DNA of 64,000 nucleotides from Alcanivorax sp. (GTDB lineage: Bacteria; Pseudomonadota; Gammaproteobacteria; Pseudomonadales; Alcanivoracaceae): positions 868,001-932,000 of the forward strand of contig NZ_CP051240.1 of the NCBI RefSeq assembly GCF_017794965.1. Reading direction: 5' to 3'. The first letter of the stretch is position 1. Each line of letters begins with the position of its first letter. A program made the position numbers and the translations under genes. Below, in pieces: positions 33,367 through 41,465 of the stretch. The notes below the pieces were generated by a model, which was given only the letters and a program-made list of their open reading frames with translations, did no database searches and had not been told where the DNA came from.

Positions 33367-35484
33367 ATCAAAGATCGGGGGATTGGGTTTGTCATTGCGA
33401 TAACGGTCTTGTCGCCAGCTTCTTGGGCCATGGAGCCCATGATGCCGTTTGATGACGCCCCGGGAATGGTGCTGACCCCGGCCCGGGTCAGCCAGCCCCA
33501 GTCTGAAGCCCCTGCCAGTGTGACGGTAATCGACCGTAACCTGATTGAAGCCAGTGGAGCCCGAGAGCTCTACGAAGTGCTCAAGCTGGTGCCCGGCATG
33601 TCTGCCATCAAGGTGGACGGCAATGTCCCTACCGTTTCCTACCATGCCACCCAGGCCCGCGATGTGCGCCGCATGCTGGTGCTGCTGGATGGCCGAAGCC
33701 AGTATCAGCCCGGTCTTGCCCGGGTGAACTGGAATGACATGCCCGTTGATATCCAGGATGTGGAGCGCATTGAGGTGACACGGGGCCCTGCCGCTGCCGC
33801 CTACGGCGCCAATGCCTTCGCAGCCGTGATCAATATCATCACCCGTGATCCGCGGGATATCAGTCGTAGCAGTGTCTATCTGGCGGGGGGCAACAACGCC
33901 ATTCGAGATGGCCGTGCTGCTGCGGCCGGGCAGACCGAGGATATGGCCTGGCGGGCGTCTGTGGCGCGCCGTGCTGATGATGGTTACGACGAGCCTTTCG
34001 AGGGCAGCAGACTGCCCGACGCCAAGCGTATTGAAACCCTGAACAGTGAATGGCTGTGGAGCCTTGACCAGAAGAATACCTTTGGCATCCAGGCCGGGGG
34101 TAGCATGAGCCGGCTGGAACGGTTGCAGGACCCGAGTATCGGCGAGCTTGGTGCGTATCAGCAGGACCCGGTGCAGAAGGGGGAACGCGCCTTCCTGCAG
34201 CTGGAGTGGCAGCATGTCTTCAGTCAGACCCACCAGCTCAAGCTCACCGGCTATGGGCAGTACAACAACGAAGTGACGGACTTCAATGTGTGCTACTTCG
34301 ACCCGACCACGGGGCAGCCGGGCCCGGGCGGCGGGATTTTCTTTTCCCGGGAGCTGCGCGATTTCTACCTGCAAAACCCGGGCGGTGATATCGGTGCCAC
34401 GCTGGCCGCCTCATTCGCCGATCCGGCGGTGCAGTCCCGGTTTGCCACATTATCCGCGGCCGGAGGGGATTTCTGTGCCACCAACGAGCTTGATGTTCAG
34501 GAAGAGCGGTATGACCTGGAGCTGCAGGACACGCTGCAGATCAATGACCGGCTTCGCCTGGTCAGTGGTATCAACGTGAGGCAGGACCGTGCCCGTTCAC
34601 AGACCTTCCTGTCCGGCACGGAGGAGAATTTCAGTTACCGCGTGTTCGGCAACCTCTCCGCCGAAGTCATCGACAATGTTCTCGTCAACCTGGGCGGTTA
34701 CTGGGAGCACGATGAAATCAGTGACGCCAACTTTAGTCCCCGTGCGGGGGTGAACTGGCGCTTCATGCCCGGTCACAGCCTCCGCTATGTGTATTCCGAA
34801 GCGATTCGTACCCCGGACATTTACGAGGAGCGAGCGCGCACCAATATTGAGGCGCAGCAGTTGTCATCGCCTTTTGCCAGCGACCCGCGAGGGTTGTTGG
34901 GATGGTCGCCAGCGTTTTTCTTTGCCACCCAGAGCAGCCCTGGAACCCAGGAGCCGGAAGAAATCCGTTCCTGGGAGGTCGGCTATTTCGGTCAGTTCCG
35001 GATGCTGGATCTGGATGTTCGCTACTTTCAGGAAACCCTGACCAATCTGATCAGTGGTGCCATCAACTTCGCGGAATTTGAACCCGCCAATGATGGCGAG
35101 GTTGCTCACCAGGGCACGGAAGCCCAGTTGACCTGGCGACCCTCCGTCAATCACCTGCTCAGGGCCACCGGGGCGCATATCCACACCCGTACCAATATCA
35201 AGACAGAAACCCGTCTGGCTGCCCGTGACAGTGGCAGCCTGTTGTGGGCCTGGCAGCTGACCGACAACTGGGGGTTCAGCACGGCCTACTATCTGTTCGG
35301 TGATTACAATGACAACACCTTTGAGCGCGTGGATGCGCAGCTGCGTTTCCGGCATGAACTGGCCGGGAGTGAATGGGAATGGAAAGCCGTGGTGCAGCAT
35401 GGGCTGAACAAGCAGCCACTGGTGTTTGAAGAAAACCTTTATGCCGAAGATCGCATGTGGCTGGGGATGTCGGTGAGGTTCTGA
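33367..35484 (+). CDS. TonB-dependent receptor, apparently with an ATC start
   Basis: Outer-membrane TonB-dependent receptor of about 705 residues. The plug domain is clear: SVTVIDRNLIEASGARELYEVLKLVPGM (quoted in part: LYEVLKLVPGM), MLVLLDGRSQYQ and VERIEVTRGPAAAAYGANAF. The barrel ends in a terminal aromatic strand (WLGMSVRF). From the in-frame ATC at 33367 the protein begins with a normal signal peptide (KDRGIGFVIAITVLSPASWA); the first standard start, TTG 33409, would remove most of it. AGGGAGG at 33352-33358 is 8 bases from the ATC. Ligand unknown; the cluster suggests a sensed molecule. Confidence 0.85.
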   Translation: MKDRGIGFVIAITVLSPASWAMEPMMPFDDAPGMVLTPARVSQPQSEAPASVTVIDRNLIEASGARELYEVLKLVPGMSAIKVDGNVPTVSYHATQARDVRRMLVLLDGRSQYQPGLARVNWNDMPVDIQDVERIEVTRGPAAAAYGANAFAAVINIITRDPRDISRSSVYLAGGNNAIRDGRAAAAGQTEDMAWRASVARRADDGYDEPFEGSRLPDAKRIETLNSEWLWSLDQKNTFGIQAGGSMSRLERLQDPSIGELGAYQQDPVQKGERAFLQLEWQHVFSQTHQLKLTGYGQYNNEVTDFNVCYFDPTTGQPGPGGGIFFSRELRDFYLQNPGGDIGATLAASFADPAVQSRFATLSAAGGDFCATNELDVQEERYDLELQDTLQINDRLRLVSGINVRQDRARSQTFLSGTEENFSYRVFGNLSAEVIDNVLVNLGGYWEHDEISDANFSPRAGVNWRFMPGHSLRYVYSEAIRTPDIYEERARTNIEAQQLSSPFASDPRGLLGWSPAFFFATQSSPGTQEPEEIRSWEVGYFGQFRMLDLDVRYFQETLTNLISGAINFAEFEPANDGEVAHQGTEAQLTWRPSVNHLLRATGAHIHTRTNIKTETRLAARDSGSLLWAWQLTDNWGFSTAYYLFGDYNDNTFERVDAQLRFRHELAGSEWEWKAVVQHGLNKQPLVFEENLYAEDRMWLGMSVRF

Positions 35485-35485
35485 C

Positions 35486-36343
35486 ATGAGAGTTCAACAA
35501 GGATGTTGGCTACTGATGATCTGGCTGTTGTTGTCGGGGGAGCCCCTGTTTGCCCGGGAACATCTGAAGGTGCATGTGCTGGCCGCGGAGGGTCCGTTTA
35601 AAAGCGGCTTCGTGAATGCCTTGCAGGCCGGCGATCCGGATATCCGCATCACCCCTACCAGCGAGCAGGCCGATCTGTTGGTGGCACTGGGTGATGATGC
35701 CTTCTCGCGTTCAGCACGTGATGACAAGCCTGTGCTGGGTGTATTTGTCAGTCGCAGTCTGGAAGACAGTTTGCGCCGTAAAGGGTGTCATTGCGCGGCT
35801 ATCTGGGCAGGTGTCGCGCTGAATGATCAGCTTGCCATGCTGCAGCTGATGATGCCGGTTGCCGCCAAGGTAGGGGTGATCATTGGCAGCGACAGTGCCT
35901 GGTCAGAGGGGACGGTGAAGGACTACCGTGGCCGGCTGGGACTGACCCTGTTCAAAGTGGCCGACCTGTCCGAGTTGGGCAGGGTGCTTCGGGAAGAGCT
36001 GGATGAGCTGGATGCCCTGGTCCTGCCGGTGGATGAGGAACTGTTTGGCCCGGATGCCGCCAAACTGGTTCTGTTGACCAGCTATCGCTTGCGCCGACCC
36101 GTGTTTGGACCAGAGCAGAGTTATGTTCATGCCGGGAGTGCGGCCAGCCTGTTTGCCAGTGGTGGTGATCTGGTCGCGGAGACATTGGTCCAGCTGGAAT
36201 CATTTACTTCACGCAAGCGCTTCCGGCGCTCCGGGTTTGTGCACACCCCCTCTGTGATCGTCAACGAACATGTGGCCAACAGCTTTGACATGCGCTTCCA
36301 CGATTCCGAAGCGTTGCGCTCGGCGCTGGAGGTGATGCCATGA
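35486..36343 (+). CDS. Periplasmic ABC-substrate-binding-like protein
   Basis: Exported protein of 285 residues, one base after the receptor stop region and overlapping the kinase by 4 bases. The signal peptide ends near LFARE at about 24. The body alternates strands and helices (LLVALGDDAF, KPVLGVFVSRSL, AKVGVIIGSDSAW, DALVLPVDEELFG) like the ABC_sub_bind (PF04392) type I binding fold. No permease or ATPase is nearby, so it probably acts as a periplasmic sensor component for the histidine kinase. Family by fold resemblance only. Confidence 0.75.
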   Translation: MRVQQGCWLLMIWLLLSGEPLFAREHLKVHVLAAEGPFKSGFVNALQAGDPDIRITPTSEQADLLVALGDDAFSRSARDDKPVLGVFVSRSLEDSLRRKGCHCAAIWAGVALNDQLAMLQLMMPVAAKVGVIIGSDSAWSEGTVKDYRGRLGLTLFKVADLSELGRVLREELDELDALVLPVDEELFGPDAAKLVLLTSYRLRRPVFGPEQSYVHAGSAASLFASGGDLVAETLVQLESFTSRKRFRRSGFVHTPSVIVNEHVANSFDMRFHDSEALRSALEVMP

Positions 36344-38259
36344 ATCTGGGAGGCGGCATTCGCAAGCAGCTGCAATTGCTCGGGGTGGTGCCCGCCCTGT
36401 TTATGCTCGGCCTGTTGCTGGTGGCGCTGACCTGGCAGCGGTTTGAAGATGCGGATCGGGATTTGCAGGCGCTGGGCAGTTTCATGGCGTCCCAGCTGGC
36501 GTCCTCGTCGGAATATGGGGTGTTGGCGGGCAATTACAGTGATTTGCGTCGTCAGGCCCAGCTGGCCATGCAGCAGGCGGATCTGCAGTACGTGGTATTC
36601 CGCGACAACGAGGGCAAGGTGCTGCTGTACGAGGGGCGCCAGGATCGGGTGGCGGGTAACAGTATTATCGAATTTCATTCCGGCATTTACCGCCAGCCCC
36701 TGATGGATACCGATACCATGCGCGTGTCTGCCGCAGACAATGATTCGCCGGTACGCATTGGTGAAGTGGTGCTTGGGATGTCCAGTTCCCGCCTGTTGGC
36801 CAGGCAGAAGGAGATTCTGCTGGCCAGCCTGATCCCGGCGCTTTCCGCCATGATCCTGGGGTTGTGGATTGCCCACTACCTGGCCCGGCAGATTGCCTCC
36901 CCGCTGAATTACCTGTCCGGTCTGCTGCGTACCCTGCGCGGGGGGGATTACCATGTTCGCGGCACCAGTGAGTTGCAGGGGGAGCTGGGTGATCTGCAGA
37001 GTGATATCAATCAGCTGGCCAGCAGTCTGGAGGAAGCCCGGGTCGACCAACAGAGCGCGATTAACGAACTGCAGGCCGCACACCAACAGGCCCAGACGGC
37101 CAGCCAGGCCAAGAGTGACTTCCTGGCGATGATGAGCCATGAACTGCGCACGCCCATGAATGGGGTGCTGGGCATGTTGCAGCTGCTGGAGCAGACCCGG
37201 CAGAGCGGGGAGCAGCACGAATATACCCAGGTGGCGCTGGAATCCACCGGGCACCTGCTGGATGTGATCAACGATATTCTGGACTTTTCACGGATTGAAG
37301 CCGGACGCATGGACCTTGATCCGGTGTTTTTCGAGCTGGATCCGCTGCTGGAGAACTGCCTGTCCACGTTCCGCTATCTGGCAGAGAAAAAAGGCCTGTT
37401 CCTGAAACTCGAGAAAGACGCGCTGATCAGCGGCAAGCTGGTGCGCACGGACCCCACACGATTGCGGCAGGTGCTTAACAACCTGATCTCGAATGCCATC
37501 AAGTTTACCAATGAGGGCGGGATTACCGTCTCCGCCAGTGCCCACCAGGTCAAGGGCGACTGGCTGGACGTGAAGTTGTCCGTTATGGATACCGGTATCG
37601 GGATCCCGGAAGACAAGCAGTCGCGTCTGTTTCAGGCCTTCTCCCAGGTAGACTCGTCCACCTCCCGCCGCTTTGGCGGTACCGGGCTGGGGCTGGCCAT
37701 TGCCCGGCGGCTGAGTGAAATGCTGGGCGGCACCCTCACGCTATCCAGTTCAGCGGGCGGCGGCAGCACCTTCACGGTGGCATTGCGTATGTTTTTCCGC
37801 AGCGACATGGATAGTGGCCGTGAAGTGGTGTTGATTGGTCAGGAGGAGGAGCCTCGCACCCTGAATGGACTGGTACTGCTGGTGGAAGACAACGAGGTCA
37901 ACCTGATGGTGGCAAGGCGGATTCTGGAGCAGATGGGGGTGACCGTGGTAACGGCCATGAACGGTCGTGAGGCGCTGGACAAGGCCGAGCAGCGCGACTT
38001 CGATTGTATCCTCATGGATGTGCAGATGCCGGTCATGGATGGCATGGAAGCCACCCGGCGCCTGCGTCAGTGGGAGCGGGAGCAGGGCCGGGTGCCCATG
38101 CCGGTGATTGCGCTTACCGCCAATGCCATGGAAGAAGAGCGTGAACGCTGCCTGGGCGCGGGCATGAATGCCCATGTGGCCAAGCCCTTCCGTCGCCAGC
38201 AACTCAGTCGGGTACTGACCCCGTATCTGACCCCTGAACGTGCTCAATCCGGGCGCTGA
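36340..38259 (+). CDS. Hybrid sensor histidine kinase/response regulator
   Basis: Protein of 639 residues. Order: membrane helix (about 9-30), periplasmic sensor of about 130 residues, second helix (about 160-180), HAMP-like region, HisKA domain with His267 in MSHELRTP, HATPase_c with N and G boxes (NNLISNAIKF, DTGIGIPE, GGTGLGLAI), then a receiver with Asp560 (ILMDVQMPVMDGM). There is no Hpt domain or DNA-binding output, so a partner elsewhere is expected. It is coupled to the receptor and binding-like genes. The 3' end overlaps xseA tail to tail by 56 bases. Confidence 0.93.
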   Translation: MNLGGGIRKQLQLLGVVPALFMLGLLLVALTWQRFEDADRDLQALGSFMASQLASSSEYGVLAGNYSDLRRQAQLAMQQADLQYVVFRDNEGKVLLYEGRQDRVAGNSIIEFHSGIYRQPLMDTDTMRVSAADNDSPVRIGEVVLGMSSSRLLARQKEILLASLIPALSAMILGLWIAHYLARQIASPLNYLSGLLRTLRGGDYHVRGTSELQGELGDLQSDINQLASSLEEARVDQQSAINELQAAHQQAQTASQAKSDFLAMMSHELRTPMNGVLGMLQLLEQTRQSGEQHEYTQVALESTGHLLDVINDILDFSRIEAGRMDLDPVFFELDPLLENCLSTFRYLAEKKGLFLKLEKDALISGKLVRTDPTRLRQVLNNLISNAIKFTNEGGITVSASAHQVKGDWLDVKLSVMDTGIGIPEDKQSRLFQAFSQVDSSTSRRFGGTGLGLAIARRLSEMLGGTLTLSSSAGGGSTFTVALRMFFRSDMDSGREVVLIGQEEEPRTLNGLVLLVEDNEVNLMVARRILEQMGVTVVTAMNGREALDKAEQRDFDCILMDVQMPVMDGMEATRRLRQWEREQGRVPMPVIALTANAMEEERERCLGAGMNAHVAKPFRRQQLSRVLTPYLTPERAQSGR

Positions 38260-39562
38260 ACTCGCCATCCTGTAAACGGGTGGTGACGGTGTCGCCGGGT
38301 CGGAGCTGATCCACCGATCGCACTGCCTGCTTTCCCTTGAAGCTGATGCTGTAGCCCCGTGCCAGGGTCTGCAGCGGGCTGGCGGTGTCCAGGCGCTTGC
38401 CCAGGTTGCCGAGCTGTTGCTGCTGCTGTTCCATGCTGCGCAGGACTGGCTGCGGCAGTCGCTGTTTCAGGTTGGCCAGTCGTTGCTGGCGGTCCTCCAG
38501 CAACCGTAGCGGTGAAATGCGCGCCAGCCGTTGTTGTACGGGCAACAGGCGGCTTTCTGTGAGGCGAAGTTGATGGCGTACCTGCCGCTGCAGGCGGGCC
38601 TGCAGCTCATCCAGCCGTTGGCTGCTCTGCTCCAGATGATGGCGCGGTGAGCGTAGTCGCTGTGTCAGGTGGCGCAGTCGGTCGCCGGGAGTGCGCAGCT
38701 GCTGGGCCATGACCCATTTGAGCCGGCGCTGCAAGGCACTCAGTCGCTGGGTGACCTGGGTCAGATCCGGGCTCACCAGTTCTGCTGCCGCCGAGGGGGT
38801 CGGCGCGCGCAGGTCTGCTGCGAAGTCGGTCAGGCCGGTATCCACCTCATGGCCCACCGCGGAAACGATGGGGATCGGGCAGGCGGCCACAGCCCGGGTC
38901 AGGGCTTCGTCATTGAACGCCCACAGGTCCTCCAGGGAGCCGCCGCCGCGGCCGATGATCAGCACATCACACTCATTGCGCCGGGTAGCCAACTGCAAGG
39001 CCTGTCGCAACTGGCCGGGTGCGTCGGCGCCCTGTACCGCGGCGGGGTAGATCACCACCGGAATGGACGGGCAGCGACGCTTCAGCACCTGCAGAATATC
39101 GCGGATGGCGGCCCCGCTGGGGGAGGTGATGACGCCGATCTGGTTGGGCCAGGGAGGCAGGGGTTGCTTGCGCTCCTGGGCAAACAGGCCTTCCGCTTGC
39201 AGCTGCGCCTTGAGCGCGTCGAATTGCGCCTTGAGGGCCCCTTCACCGGCGGGCTCCATGTGCTCCACCACGATCTGAAAGTTGCCGCGGGGCACATACA
39301 GCGTGACCTTGGCGCGCACCAGTATCTGCTGGCCATTCTGGGGCTGGAATCCCACCTGCCTGTTACGGTTTCGAAACATGGCCGCGTTAATCTGGGCCCG
39401 TGAATCCTTGAGGCTGAAATACCAGTGGCCGGACGACGGTCGGGACAGGTTGGACAGCTCGCCCTGTAGCCAGATCAGGGGAAAAGAGCCTTCCAGCAGG
39501 CCCTGGGCTTCCAGGTTGAGCTGGCTGATGGAGAGGGGATCGGTACGCGATGAAATGTTCAT
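38204..39562 (-). CDS. xseA: Exodeoxyribonuclease VII large subunit
   Basis: XseA of 452 residues from the likely ATG 39562 (MNISSRTDPLSISQLN; an ATG 36 bases upstream is also in frame). An N-terminal OB domain carries WLQGELSNLSRPSSGHWYFSLKD, which is the family signature (partly quoted). The catalytic core has GRGGGSLEDLWAFN and AVGHEVD. A long coiled-coil C-terminal half is rich in Arg/Gln/Leu. It degrades single-stranded DNA with XseB. Divergent from guaB. Confidence 0.96.
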   Translation of the reverse strand: MNISSRTDPLSISQLNLEAQGLLEGSFPLIWLQGELSNLSRPSSGHWYFSLKDSRAQINAAMFRNRNRQVGFQPQNGQQILVRAKVTLYVPRGNFQIVVEHMEPAGEGALKAQFDALKAQLQAEGLFAQERKQPLPPWPNQIGVITSPSGAAIRDILQVLKRRCPSIPVVIYPAAVQGADAPGQLRQALQLATRRNECDVLIIGRGGGSLEDLWAFNDEALTRAVAACPIPIVSAVGHEVDTGLTDFAADLRAPTPSAAAELVSPDLTQVTQRLSALQRRLKWVMAQQLRTPGDRLRHLTQRLRSPRHHLEQSSQRLDELQARLQRQVRHQLRLTESRLLPVQQRLARISPLRLLEDRQQRLANLKQRLPQPVLRSMEQQQQQLGNLGKRLDTASPLQTLARGYSISFKGKQAVRSVDQLRPGDTVTTRLQDGEFSARIEHVQGSDTGSVPD

Positions 39563-39606
39563 CGCGGGAGAGTAGCGATTTTCTTTGTTCTCTGCCACTG
39601 TCTGGA

Positions 39607-39801
39607 TTGTGTACAGGGGGCGAGATGTCGTATAATCGCCCGCTTAATTTCCGGGGGTGGCCCGGCGAGGCTCTGGGTAAACCGGAGACCGCCAGCCGCC
39701 TTAACCGGCGGCACCCGGTCCTCCTCCTTAACTCCGGGTGCGCCTGACAGAACCCCAATCAGCGGTTCTGGTGGCAACCCTCTCACTTCCTACGGTGCAA
39801 T
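39607..39801 (+). promoter_or_regulatory. guaB promoter and structured leader
   Basis: TTGTGT (39607-39612), an 18-base spacer and TATAAT (39631-39636) form a promoter about 165 bases upstream of guaB. The leader can fold two strong hairpins, GCCGCC/GGCGGC near 39692-39711 and GCACCCGG/CCGGGTGC near 39710-39740. They overlap slightly, so they may be alternative structures. No known purine riboswitch core is recognised. Confidence 0.6.
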
Positions 39802-41283
39802 ATGCTCAGAATCGTGCAAGAAGCATTGACGTTCGACGACGTTCTGCTTGTACCCGCCCATTCCAATGTGCTGCCCAAGGATGTGTCCCTGAAGAGCAAG
39901 CTGACGCGGGACATCTCCCTGAACATTCCGCTGGTCTCTGCAGCCATGGATACGGTCACCGAGCACCGCCTGGCCATTACCATGGCCCAGGAAGGCGGCA
40001 TCGGCATCCTCCACAAGAGCATGGATGTGGAAGCCCAGGCGCGTAACGTGCGCATGGTCAAGAAGTACGAATCCGGCGTGGTGAAAGATCCGATCACCAT
40101 TGGCCCGGAAGCCACGGTGGCCGAGCTGCTCAACCTCACCGAAGCCAACAACATTTCCGGTGTGCCGGTGGTTGAGAAAGACGGCGAGGGCGACAAGGTG
40201 GTCGGCATCGTTACCAGCCGCGACACCCGTTTCGTGACCAACTATGACCAGCGCGTCCAGGACATCATGACCGGCAAGGACCGGTTGGTGACCGTGAAAG
40301 AAGGCGCCGGTGCCGATGAAGTGCAATTGCTGCTGCACAAGAATCGCATCGAAAAGGTGCTGGTGGTCAACGATGCCGGCGAACTGCGTGGCATGATCAC
40401 CGTGAAGGACATCGAGAAAGCCCGTAAATACCCCAACGCCTGCAAGGACTCCCAGGGTCGCCTGCGAGTGGGCGCTGCCGTGGGTACCGGTGAAGGCACC
40501 GACGAGCGTGTTACCGCGCTGGTGGAAGCGGGTGTGGACGTGATCGTGGTGGATACCGCACACGGACATTCCCAGGGCGTGATTGACCGTGTCGCCTGGG
40601 TGAAGAAGCATTACCCGGAAGTGCAGGTGATCGGCGGCAATATTGCTACCGCCCAGGCCGCAAAGGATCTGGTGGCTGCGGGGGCCGATGCCGTGAAAGT
40701 GGGTATTGGTCCGGGTTCCATCTGTACCACCCGTATCGTCGCCGGCATCGGTGTGCCGCAGATCACGGCCATCTCTGAGGTGGCTGCAGCACTGGAAGGT
40801 ACCGGTGTGCCGTTGATCGCTGATGGTGGTATCCGTTTCTCCGGTGACATCGCCAAGGCAGTGGCTGCCGGTGCCAGCGCCATCATGATCGGTTCCCTGT
40901 TGGCCGGCACCGAAGAGGCGCCGGGTGAAGTGGAGCTGTTCCAGGGGGGCTACTACAAGGCCTACCGTGGCATGGGCTCGTTGGGCGCCATGTCCGGCAA
41001 GACCGGTTCCTCCGACCGCTACTTCCAGGATGCCGCAGCGGGTATCGAGAAGCTGGTGCCGGAAGGTATTGAAGGCCGGGTGCCCTACAAAGGCCCCATG
41101 AGCGCCATCGTGCATCAGCTGATGGGCGGGCTGCGGGCCTCCATGGGCTACACCGGCTGCGCCACCGTTGATGAAATGCGCACCAAGCCGGAGTTCGTGA
41201 AAGTCTCCGCTGCCGGGATGAAGGAATCCCATGTGCATGACGTGACCATCACGAAAGAGGCGCCGAATTACCCGGTTGGGTGA
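39802..41283 (+). CDS. guaB: Inosine-5'-monophosphate dehydrogenase
   Basis: IMPDH of 493 residues, the first step from IMP to GMP (IMP to XMP). The barrel start ALTFDDVLLVPAHSNVLP, two CBS domains (about 95-205), the catalytic loop GPGSICTTRIVAG with its Cys, and the flap region are present. Starts at ATG 39802. Precedes guaA. Confidence 0.97.
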   Translation: MLRIVQEALTFDDVLLVPAHSNVLPKDVSLKSKLTRDISLNIPLVSAAMDTVTEHRLAITMAQEGGIGILHKSMDVEAQARNVRMVKKYESGVVKDPITIGPEATVAELLNLTEANNISGVPVVEKDGEGDKVVGIVTSRDTRFVTNYDQRVQDIMTGKDRLVTVKEGAGADEVQLLLHKNRIEKVLVVNDAGELRGMITVKDIEKARKYPNACKDSQGRLRVGAAVGTGEGTDERVTALVEAGVDVIVVDTAHGHSQGVIDRVAWVKKHYPEVQVIGGNIATAQAAKDLVAAGADAVKVGIGPGSICTTRIVAGIGVPQITAISEVAAALEGTGVPLIADGGIRFSGDIAKAVAAGASAIMIGSLLAGTEEAPGEVELFQGGYYKAYRGMGSLGAMSGKTGSSDRYFQDAAAGIEKLVPEGIEGRVPYKGPMSAIVHQLMGGLRASMGYTGCATVDEMRTKPEFVKVSAAGMKESHVHDVTITKEAPNYPVG

Positions 41284-41298
41284 TTTGAGACCTGTCGT

Positions 41299-41413
41299 GC
41301 TTGAAGGGGTCGGATGTCTGAAGTCGGATGTCTGACGCCAGAACCGGTCGGAGGCAACTCCGGCCGTTTTGTTTTTAAAGCGTCTGACGTCAGACATCCG
41401 GCGTCCGACCTGT
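41299..41413. repeat. GACGTC-family inverted repeat enclosing a terminator, guaB-guaA gap
   Basis: Outer arms made of GTCGGATGTCTGA words (41310-41340) pair with TCAGACATCCGGCGTCCGAC (41390-41409). In the centre, GGTCGGAG/CTCCGGCC with TTTTGTTTTT (41345-41376) forms an intrinsic terminator or attenuator between guaB and guaA. Confidence 0.75.
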
Positions 41414-41465
41414 AACCAACAAGGCCCGGTGCTTGTCGCCGGCAACCACCGCGGGATAGAACCCC

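Noticed and set aside
31909..34374. 821-codon open frame on the minus strand
   Set aside because: It is antisense to der and the receptor gene, has no family features and no ribosome site.
35486..36343. Complete ABC importer with this binding protein
   Set aside because: No permease or ATPase is adjacent; the neighbours are a TonB receptor and a kinase.
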